DNA from: Actinomycetota bacterium
GTDB lineage: Bacteria; Actinomycetota; Acidimicrobiia; Acidimicrobiales; Ilumatobacteraceae
DNA: 64,000 bases
Direction of reading: 5' to 3'
Assembly (NCBI GenBank): GCA_016871395.1
Contig: VFYV01000003.1
Coordinates: 1-64,000 of the forward strand
Numbering within the stretch: the stretch's first letter is position 1; each line of letters opens with the position of its first letter. A program made the position numbers and the translations under genes. Positions 1 through 6,471 of this stretch are shown one piece after another. The notes under the pieces are model-generated. The model worked only from the letters and a program-made list of their open reading frames with translations. It did not search any database and was not told the origin of the DNA.

Positions 1-797
1 TCCCACTCACCGGGCTTCATGGGCACCAGGTGTTCCTCGGCGGGAAAGTTTCCGGATTCCACGTCGAGGCGGTACTCGGTGAACGCGGCCACACGTTCGT
101 GTTGAAGTCGCTCGTATTCGGCGGCGAAGTCGCGGTACACCTTCGAATGACGAGGCACGTGTGCGATACCGGACAGTTCTCGATTGGAGAAATCTCCGAG
201 GATGTCCATGGCGAACAGGTACTGCGCGTCGCATCCGGCACCCGATCCCATCGACCACAACGAGAGGCGCTTCAGCCGTCGACTGATCTCGGTGGCGACT
301 TCGGGCGGCACCACCTCGATCTCGGCGGCGATGGCCCCCGCGTTCTCGAGGGCGACGCACTCGTCGTACACCCGTAACGCTTCGTCGGCGGTCTTGCCCA
401 CCGCTTTGAACCCGCCGGTCCAACCGGCGCGCGAGGGAACCAAGCCCACGTGTCCGACCACCGGGATGTACTCCTTGGCCAAGTGTTCGACCCGATCCAT
501 GCTCCCCGAGCAGTAGATGCAGTCCGCACCGGCCAGGAGCATCGCTCCGGCCCAACGCAGGTGATCGTCGGTCGAACCCGCCTCGAGATGAGAGCGCCCG
601 GTGAGGGTGAACAGTGACGGAGCGACTTCGCGATAGCGAGGGTCGCTCACCAGTTCCGGTGGCGCGGATGCGATGTCGATACCGGCCTCCTCGGCCGCGG
701 CGGCCTCGTCGATGGTGAAGATGCGCAACATCGTGAGTTGTCGTTGGCCCTTCAGCCGAGCCAGGTCCGCGACAGTGAGACGGTGGCGGGACGTCAT
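1..797 (-). CDS. PanB-family (ketopantoate hydroxymethyltransferase-like) protein, 3' end cut by window
   Basis: PanB condenses 2-oxoisovalerate with methylene-tetrahydrofolate in pantothenate synthesis. About 263 residues are visible; the C-terminus lies outside the window. The second half matches the family: GHVGLVPSR at residues 115-123, a glycine-rich GGFKAVGK stretch, an Ala-Glu-rich segment with E159/E161 where the catalytic Glu (E181 of E. coli) is expected, and MGSGADAQY at 183-191 in place of the usual IGAG-DGQ. The first half is unlike canonical PanB: the GDS, DMPF and KLEGG metal and substrate motifs cannot be found. I infer a divergent PanB/PEP-mutase-like homologue that may not make ketopantoate. 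The ATG at 797 is supported by a TAGCAT box 6 nt upstream. Confidence 0.65.
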   Translation of the reverse strand, partial: MTSRHRLTVADLARLKGQRQLTMLRIFTIDEAAAAEEAGIDIASAPPELVSDPRYREVAPSLFTLTGRSHLEAGSTDDHLRWAGAMLLAGADCIYCSGSMDRVEHLAKEYIPVVGHVGLVPSRAGWTGGFKAVGKTADEALRVYDECVALENAGAIAAEIEVVPPEVATEISRRLKRLSLWSMGSGAGCDAQYLFAMDILGDFSNRELSGIAHVPRHSKVYRDFAAEYERLQHERVAAFTEYRLDVESGNFPAEEHLVPMKPGEW

Positions 798-803
798 GAT
801 TTG

Positions 804-809
804 ATGCTA
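804..809 (-). promoter_or_regulatory. leaderless -10 box (TAGCAT) of the PanB-like gene
   Basis: Read on the minus strand: TAGCAT, 6 nt, then ATG at 797. No Shine-Dalgarno sequence precedes the start, so the transcript probably begins at or next to the start codon. This is one of 15 sites of the same form in the window. Confidence 0.5.
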
Positions 810-851
810 GGTGGGCACGGAGTGCCAGGAGTTCCGTGGCAGACTTCGGGC

Positions 852-1313
852 ATGAAAGTCGATCGTGCGAAGGTGATGTCAGCTATGGCCCTGTCGGCCG
901 GACTCCTCTTGGGGGCATGTGGTTCGTCGGACTCCAGTGGTCCGAGTACCTCCCCGACGCCGTCCACCGAGCAGGTTGTCGCAACGCCGACCGATCCGCA
1001 GAACACCATGGCCCCCACGAGTACGGCATCGCGCGACGAACCCGAGACCGGAACGCCGCCCACGTTGTCGACCAACATCGAGATCGACGTGGAGGCCGAC
1101 GCGCCGGTGGAGGCCTCGACCACCGTCGGTTCACCGGTACGGATCCGCATCGTCAGCGAGGAAGAGCGCGAGTTCCATCTCCACGGCTACGACATCGAGT
1201 TGACCGGCGACGAGGTGGTGTTCGAGTTCGTCGCCGACGAATTGGGCGTTTTCGAGCTGGAGGATCACGACTCGGGTGACCTCATCCTCACTCTCGAGGT
1301 TCTGGCCGACTGA
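852..1313 (+). CDS. Cupredoxin-like secreted lipoprotein
   Basis: A 153-residue lipoprotein. The signal peptide ends in lipobox LGAC with the lipidated Cys at residue 23. A linker rich in Ser, Thr and Pro (about residues 24-90) is followed by a small beta domain containing FHLHGYD and a later LEDHDSGD segment ending in a strand. The spacing of these His-containing segments resembles EfeO-type and other cupredoxin-like domains, which bind copper or other ligands at the cell surface. The Cys and Met ligands of blue copper proteins are not evident, so metal binding is an inference. The ATG at 852 is chosen because it begins a normal signal peptide; longer in-frame extensions have none. It is convergent with the hydrolase gene that follows. 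Confidence 0.7.
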   Translation: MKVDRAKVMSAMALSAGLLLGACGSSDSSGPSTSPTPSTEQVVATPTDPQNTMAPTSTASRDEPETGTPPTLSTNIEIDVEADAPVEASTTVGSPVRIRIVSEEEREFHLHGYDIELTGDEVVFEFVADELGVFELEDHDSGDLILTLEVLAD

Positions 1314-1348
1314 CACCGACGGGCGAGTGAATGGCTCCGCTCACCCGA

Positions 1349-3565
1349 TCAAAGCGAACGACAGGGCTGACCGCGCAGCGCCCCGCAGGGAGCGACGCCA
1401 CGGGGAACGTTCAGTCCGGTGATGGTGCTGAACACGATCGACGAAGGATGTTCGGCATCGTGGTGGATCGTCACGTTTTCTCCGGCGCTGATGGTTCGGA
1501 ATTCCCACTCGCCATGGTTGCCGCCGGGAGCATCGATCGTGACGCGAATGCGAGATCCGGCGCGGAACGGATGAGCCACCGGGAAGATCTCCACGCGTAC
1601 CAGTGTGATCTCGCCGGGGGTCAAGGGCGCGGCGTCGGCTTCGAGGTGCGTGTGCGAGGGGCGGCTTTTGGTGCTGACGCCCTCGTCGAGCGCCCGATGG
1701 CTGGCACGCAACCAGCCGCTCTGTACGAACGTTTCCGTTCCGTCGGGTCGGATCTCCGAGATCATCACCTCGAGGTCGGTGTCGGTGGCATCGGACGAGA
1801 TCCAAAGATCGGCCGAGCCCGGCCCGACGATCACGAGATCTTCGACGAGCGGTTCGCTCGTGAACTCGGCCGCCGTTCCCGCGGGGTTACGGACCCAGTT
1901 CCAGGCCACGTCGGCACGCCAAATGTCGCTACCGGAGCCGTCGAAGTACGTGCCCGGTGTGGCAGTCGGGTCGGCGACGTATCTCGTGCTTCCCGACGAG
2001 CCGTTGGTCGAAAGCGTTCCGTTGGCGCCCAAGTTCAGACGAACCAACTCGGTCTGCGGGATGGGCCAGGCGCTGAACTCGGCCTGCCAGCGCGCCAAAG
2101 GTGAGCCGGCGGGCTGACCATCGGCGGCGCCTTCTTCGAACAGAACGCGCACCTTGGGTTCGGACTCGAACATCGCGAGAGCCTCGTCGAAGGTCATGCC
2201 GGTGAAACGATCCTGCTGCGGCAACCCCACCGCGGAACCGGTGATGCTGCTGGAAAGGATCGGAGCTATCAACGACGCGGCCGTCAGGTCAGGTACGGCG
2301 CGGGCCACGTAAAGGCTGAGGAACTCGGCGTAACGCGGGAAGACCGCGGTGCTGATGGACTCCGTGTGCAGACCATTCAGCAACGTGACGTACAAGTGCG
2401 GCGCAGAGTCGAAGTTCTCGAGCAAGGCGGGGAAATGTCCGCCCGTCTGCTCGTCTTGCCAGGCTCCGGCGAGGAACACGGGGACCTCGATCTTGTCGAC
2501 GAGAAGCGATGGATTGATCTCGTCCCCAACCTCGGGCGAGTAGAAGGGATTGGCGTCGATTTCGGCCACCAGATCGGGGTTCTGCAGACGAAGATTCTGG
2601 TTCGACGCGCAAGTCTCGTCGCCTTCGTCCGAGCGTTCCTTGGCCCACGATTGACCGAAAGGCTTGGATTCCTCCATGCGGGCCTCGGTCCATTCGACGG
2701 CGAACCCCGTGTTCAGGATTCCGCCGGGGTACAGGGTGCCTCGGTAGCTGTCGTCGATGACCGACAACGGTGTGATCGCCGCCAAACTCGGCGGCTGCGT
2801 GGACGCGACAAAGAGCTGACTGATGCCCGGGTAACTGATGCCGACCATGCCGACCTTGTTGTTGGCCACCCACGACTGGGCGGCCACGGCTTCGATGACG
2901 TCGTAGCCGTCGAGAAGTTGGCTCTCCTCGAAGAAGAGGTACGAACCGCCCGAGCAACCCGTGCCCCGCATGTTCACCCCGACGTAGGCGTATCCGAGCG
3001 TGTTGAACAACTCTGCGAAGGTGGAAGCACCGGGGTCGCTGGGAGCATATCCGGAGTACTCCACGACGGTGGGGTACGGACCCGCGTCGGGTTCACCGGG
3101 TAGCCACACCGTGGCCGACAGGGTGGTTCCGTCGCGCACGGTGATGTAGCCGAAACCCGACTCGATGGTCTGGTCGTCGTAGAACGACTGGTCGGGGACG
3201 TAACTGGCGTCGTAGACGGTGACGATGTCGCTGGCGGCTGAGCGATCGGCCAGCACGACGCGATAATCACCCGCCTCGACATCACGCTGCAAGAACGAGC
3301 CCAGTTCGTCGACAGTACCTTCGGCCACGGCGGCACCATCGACGGATTCGATCGACAGTTCCAAGCCGGGCTCGGCTCCGGTGACGGTTATCTGGTGCGT
3401 GCCGGGCACCACCGAGAAATCGACCGGTTCGAGCTCGACCGATGTCGGAGGTGCCGATGTGTCCGCCGTTTCGGTCGCGGACTCGTCGTTTCCGCTGGAG
3501 CAGGCCGTCACCCCGATCAGAAACACGACGGCAGAGATGGTCGAGCGGCTGGTGATCGATTTCAT
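1349..3565 (-). CDS. CocE/NonD-family (S15-type) alpha/beta hydrolase lipoprotein
   Basis: A 738-residue exported hydrolase of the X-Pro dipeptidyl-peptidase/cocaine-esterase superfamily, acting on esters or amides outside the membrane. A lipobox (VTAC, Cys22) is followed by a beta-rich N-terminal region up to about residue 130. The catalytic domain starts with RDGTTLSATVWLPG; the nucleophile elbow is GISYPG with Ser244. Further on come a GAWQDEQ segment (candidate Asp) and LLNGLHTES (candidate His). The C-terminal third is the jelly-roll typical of the family. The ATG at 3565 has a good ribosome site (GGGAGG) and begins the signal peptide. It is divergent from the M20 peptidase gene. Its substrate cannot be told from sequence. 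Confidence 0.85.
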   Translation of the reverse strand: MKSITSRSTISAVVFLIGVTACSSGNDESATETADTSAPPTSVELEPVDFSVVPGTHQITVTGAEPGLELSIESVDGAAVAEGTVDELGSFLQRDVEAGDYRVVLADRSAASDIVTVYDASYVPDQSFYDDQTIESGFGYITVRDGTTLSATVWLPGEPDAGPYPTVVEYSGYAPSDPGASTFAELFNTLGYAYVGVNMRGTGCSGGSYLFFEESQLLDGYDVIEAVAAQSWVANNKVGMVGISYPGISQLFVASTQPPSLAAITPLSVIDDSYRGTLYPGGILNTGFAVEWTEARMEESKPFGQSWAKERSDEGDETCASNQNLRLQNPDLVAEIDANPFYSPEVGDEINPSLLVDKIEVPVFLAGAWQDEQTGGHFPALLENFDSAPHLYVTLLNGLHTESISTAVFPRYAEFLSLYVARAVPDLTAASLIAPILSSSITGSAVGLPQQDRFTGMTFDEALAMFESEPKVRVLFEEGAADGQPAGSPLARWQAEFSAWPIPQTELVRLNLGANGTLSTNGSSGSTRYVADPTATPGTYFDGSGSDIWRADVAWNWVRNPAGTAAEFTSEPLVEDLVIVGPGSADLWISSDATDTDLEVMISEIRPDGTETFVQSGWLRASHRALDEGVSTKSRPSHTHLEADAAPLTPGEITLVRVEIFPVAHPFRAGSRIRVTIDAPGGNHGEWEFRTISAGENVTIHHDAEHPSSIVFSTITGLNVPRGVAPCGALRGQPCRSL

Positions 3566-3603
3566 AATCCTCCCGGCTATTCGTCCGACTGTAGGGGGTG
3601 ACG

Positions 3604-4737
3604 ATGAGGCACAATGTTGTCGTGTCGAAAACTGCTGTACGTGCGCCGGCGATCGAGCCGATGCTCGACGATCTTCGTGCCCTGGTGGAAGTGGAGTCTC
3701 CGTCGAGGGATCTCGATGCCCTGAGAACGAGCGCCGAGACGCTGGCATCGATAATGCACCGGTTGCTCGGAGCGCCTCCGGCGATCGTCGAGAGTCCCGG
3801 CGGACCGCACGTTCACTGGAAGGGCGGGTCGAACGCGAAGGTGTTGATCGTGGGTCACCACGACACGGTCTTTCCGAAGGGGGCCTTGGCGATGCGGCCG
3901 TTCACGGTGTCCGATGGTCGTGCGACGGGGCCGGGAGTGTTCGACATGAAGGCGGGTATCGTGCAGGCCCTCCACGGCGTGGCGGCGTTGTCGGATCGGT
4001 CGGCGGTCGAGGTGCTGATCACAGCGGACGAAGAGGTTGGCTCGGCTCATTCACGTGATCTCATCGTCGAGCGTGCCCGGCACTGCGGCGCGGTGTTGGT
4101 GCTGGAACCGAGCGCCGATGGCGGTGCCCTCAAGACGGGTCGAAAGGGAACGGGAACGTTCGAGGTGCGGGTGCACGGTCGGGCGTCGCATGCCGGACTC
4201 GAGCCCGAGAAGGGCGTGAACTCGTTGGTCGAAGCGGCGACGCAGGTGTTGCGCATCGCGACCTTCGGCGACCCCGATCGGGGGACCACGGTGACCCCGA
4301 CGGTGGCGTCGGCGGGGACCGCGGACAACGTGGTGCCGGCCTTGACCACCGTGTTCGTGGACGTTCGCGTGGAACATGCGGACGAACGGGAGCGGGTCGA
4401 CCGGGCGATGGCCGGTTTGGTGTCGACACACCCGGGGGCGCGCGTGGAGATTTTGGGTGGTTTCAACCGCCCTCCGATGCCGATGTCGGCGTCGGAGACG
4501 TTGTTCCCGGTCGCGGTCCTGGCGGCCGAGTCGGTCGGAATCGACGGGTTGCGTGGCGTGGCGGTCGGCGGCGGGTCGGACGGGAATTTCACGGCGGCGG
4601 CGGGGGTGCCGACACTGGATGGACTGGGAGCAGTGGGGGGCGGGGCACACGCCGAGCACGAATGGGTGGACGTGATGGCGATGCCCTCGCGCGCGCTCCT
4701 CATCGAGGCCATCGTTCGACAGTTGTCCTCTCGGTGA
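3604..4737 (+). CDS. M20-family metallopeptidase, carboxypeptidase G2-like
   Basis: A 377-residue cytosolic two-zinc hydrolase of the M20/CPG2 group, which removes C-terminal glutamate or splits related amides. Metal-binding and catalytic positions are present: H85 and D87 in GHHDTV, D114 in FDMKAG, the E143-E144 pair in ADEEVGS, E168 in LVLEPS and a late His in GGGAHAEHEW. A dimerisation domain lies between, marked by GRASHAG. ATG 3604 follows AGGGGG at a normal distance; GTG 3598 and GTG 3622 are in frame and possible. There is no signal peptide. It has no operon partner in this window; a hairpin-forming stretch follows the stop codon. Confidence 0.85.
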   Translation: MRHNVVVSKTAVRAPAIEPMLDDLRALVEVESPSRDLDALRTSAETLASIMHRLLGAPPAIVESPGGPHVHWKGGSNAKVLIVGHHDTVFPKGALAMRPFTVSDGRATGPGVFDMKAGIVQALHGVAALSDRSAVEVLITADEEVGSAHSRDLIVERARHCGAVLVLEPSADGGALKTGRKGTGTFEVRVHGRASHAGLEPEKGVNSLVEAATQVLRIATFGDPDRGTTVTPTVASAGTADNVVPALTTVFVDVRVEHADERERVDRAMAGLVSTHPGARVEILGGFNRPPMPMSASETLFPVAVLAAESVGIDGLRGVAVGGGSDGNFTAAAGVPTLDGLGAVGGGAHAEHEWVDVMAMPSRALLIEAIVRQLSSR

Positions 4738-4738
4738 C

Positions 4739-4756
4739 CCCCTCGACGAAGAGGGG
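4739..4756 (+). terminator. possible hairpin after the M20 peptidase gene
   Basis: CCCCTC, six bases, GAGGGG begins right after the stop codon. The GAGGGG arm can alternatively pair with a second CCCCTC at about 4780. No T-tract follows, so at most it is a weak or factor-assisted terminator between two convergent genes. Confidence 0.35.
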
Positions 4757-4854
4757 CCGGGGGGAATGCTCCCACCCGACCCCTCTGGAACTCGTCGGGT
4801 TCGGTCGTCTCGGTCGGTTGCCCACCCGATCCTGTCGAACCGTCCTGTGACGCG

Positions 4855-6321
4855 TCAGTCCGTGATGGACGTCCAGTCACTGGTGACGACACCACAAATC
4901 ACCGGTGCCGCACAACCGTTGTAGAGACCGTTCGCATCGGGGGCGGTGTCGGCCGCGGCGGCCGTCACCTTCACCACGTGGACGGCGTTGGCCGCGAACG
5001 GCTTGTCCGGAGCAAGAAGCCCGGTACCGCCACCGATCAGAGCCAAGGGCACCTCACCGAGTCCGCGTGCGGCCTCCAAAAAGGACGCCCGAGTCGGGTT
5101 GACCCCGGCGGCTTCGAGGGCCAGTTTCAAAATGTTCGCGATCGAACATTCCTGCGGGGTGTAATCGGAGTTGAGGACCTTACCCGTCGAGTCGGTGATT
5201 TGCTGACCAGCCGGCACGCCCGGATTGGTCGGACCGCCGTAGTACTCGGTGAAGTTGCTCTCGAAGTGTGCACGGCACTCAGCCTCGAACTCGGTGTCGG
5301 GACGAATCGACGTTCCATCGGTCGAATGGTCGTACGAAGTCGTGCAGGAGCTTCCGACGGCAGCAGCCGGAGCGCGGCTCAGGCCGAACGGTGAGCAACC
5401 CGACGACGACACGTCCATCAACGTGAACGGCAATCCGGCGGGGGCTGCCGCGTTCCAGAAACCGGTGTTTTCCGTGAACGGGGTGGCCAAAAGCACGTGC
5501 TGTGCATTCTCGGCTTGGAATACCCCGACAGCCGACGCGCCCTCCTCGTTGATCGCAGCGGTGTCGCCGGACAACGAGTTCAGTTCGATCTTCTTCACGG
5601 TGTAGCCCGCTGCGGTCAGCGTCGCCTCGGCAGCACTTCCGGCGGCGGTTCCGCCGGGGGTGTTGTTGGCTAGCACTCCCACCACGGAGCCGACGGCGAC
5701 ATCAGTCGTCTCGATCCACTGTTTGGCACCCGCTTGGGCGACCACTTCGGTCGGTGGCGCCAGAGAAATGGTCAACCCGGTCGCTAGTTCCGCGTTGGTC
5801 ATCACGTCGCCGTAAATCAGGGGCATCCCGGCGTCGAGCAAACACTCTCGGGCGACCGACGACAAACCGGTGCCATTGAGCACGAGGAACAACTCGTTGT
5901 CGATTGTGGCGGCTGCGCACAAGGTGTCGAACGACGAGGGATCGAGCGGATTCCAGACCAGTTGCACCAGTTCGATGGTGCGCCCGTTGATACCGCCGGC
6001 CTCGTTGATGTCGTCCATGAAGACCTGCCAGCGGTCGAACAGGTGGTCGGTGGTCAAGGTCTCCGGAATGGATATTCCCGCGGCCCGAACGGCCTCGAGA
6101 TCCGCGACGGCCACACCAAGTTTGATCGTGGTCTCGGTGATGCCGATGTCGGATGCCGTGGGCTCCTCGACGGGAGCCTCAGTGCTCGGCGCTTCGCTCG
6201 TAGGTGCTTCGGATGCGGGCGGATCTTCGGTGGTCTCTCCACCATCGTCGCCGCCACAGGCGGCGATGATGAGCGAAGCCCCCGCGAGCAACGTGACCGC
6301 GATACGTGACTTTCTCTTCAT
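4855..6321 (-). CDS. LivJ-like ABC substrate-binding lipoprotein
   Basis: A 488-residue type I periplasmic-binding-fold protein (Peripla_BP_6, hydrophobic amino-acid/aromatic acid uptake family). The signal peptide ends at lipobox AAC (Cys22), followed by an acidic Ser/Thr/Pro linker. The mature domain starts near ITETTIKLGV and contains DINEAGGINGR, a family hallmark. Several Cys residues near the C-terminus are unusual for the family and may form disulfides. The start at 6321 has a strong GGAGGGGG ribosome site. It lies divergent from the fused transporter genes and very probably delivers substrate to them. Such systems also import aromatic or dicarboxylic acids, and the neighbouring acyl-CoA genes favour a carboxylic acid over leucine. 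Confidence 0.85.
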   Translation of the reverse strand: MKRKSRIAVTLLAGASLIIAACGGDDGGETTEDPPASEAPTSEAPSTEAPVEEPTASDIGITETTIKLGVAVADLEAVRAAGISIPETLTTDHLFDRWQVFMDDINEAGGINGRTIELVQLVWNPLDPSSFDTLCAAATIDNELFLVLNGTGLSSVARECLLDAGMPLIYGDVMTNAELATGLTISLAPPTEVVAQAGAKQWIETTDVAVGSVVGVLANNTPGGTAAGSAAEATLTAAGYTVKKIELNSLSGDTAAINEEGASAVGVFQAENAQHVLLATPFTENTGFWNAAAPAGLPFTLMDVSSSGCSPFGLSRAPAAAVGSSCTTSYDHSTDGTSIRPDTEFEAECRAHFESNFTEYYGGPTNPGVPAGQQITDSTGKVLNSDYTPQECSIANILKLALEAAGVNPTRASFLEAARGLGEVPLALIGGGTGLLAPDKPFAANAVHVVKVTAAAADTAPDANGLYNGCAAPVICGVVTSDWTSITD

Positions 6322-6370
6322 CGTTTCCCCCTCCAGGATTGTGAACCCCGCGCAAGCGAGGCGCGACAGC

Positions 6371-6376
6371 ACGGTA
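6371..6376 (-). promoter_or_regulatory. candidate -10 box of the LivJ-like gene
   Basis: TACCGT on the minus strand, about 50 nt before the start at 6321. With a 17-nt spacer its -35 would fall on the left arm of the inverted repeat at 6394-6412. Predicted from pattern only. Confidence 0.35.
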
Positions 6377-6378
6377 GC

Positions 6379-6391
6379 ACGTGGGGGATCG
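6379..6391 (+). repeat. 13-nt direct repeat, copy 1
   Basis: ACGTGGGGGATCG. An identical copy lies at 6459-6471, exactly 80 nt further on, where it supplies the ribosome-binding site of the MFS-ABC fusion gene. This copy lies in the divergent promoter region. Confidence 0.5.
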
Positions 6392-6393
6392 GT

Positions 6394-6412
6394 ATCTGAC
6401 GGTGCGTCAGAT
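6394..6412. promoter_or_regulatory. operator-like perfect inverted repeat between livJ-like and fused transporter genes
   Basis: ATCTGACG-GTG-CGTCAGAT is a perfect 8+3+8 dyad typical of TetR-type operators. It would overlap the predicted -35 positions of both divergent promoters (-10 boxes at 6371-6376 and 6426-6431), so one regulator could control both sides. A related dyad with the same ATCTGAC half-site occurs at 16399-16413. No regulator gene is in the window. Confidence 0.45.
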
Positions 6413-6425
6413 GGGTGCCAACCAC

Positions 6426-6431
6426 TAGTGT
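6426..6431 (+). promoter_or_regulatory. candidate -10 box of the MFS-ABC fusion operon
   Basis: TAGTGT on the plus strand, about 40 nt before the ATG at 6472, giving a leadered transcript that carries the GGGGGA ribosome site. It has the same TAGNNT form as the leaderless boxes elsewhere in the window. Confidence 0.35.
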
Positions 6432-6458
6432 CGGGGCATAACAACCGAGCCATGGTCG

Positions 6459-6471
6459 ACGTGGGGGATCG
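6459..6471 (+). repeat. 13-nt direct repeat, copy 2, containing the ribosome-binding site
   Basis: Second copy of ACGTGGGGGATCG, ending directly before the ATG at 6472. Its GGGGGA core is the likely Shine-Dalgarno sequence. Confidence 0.5.
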
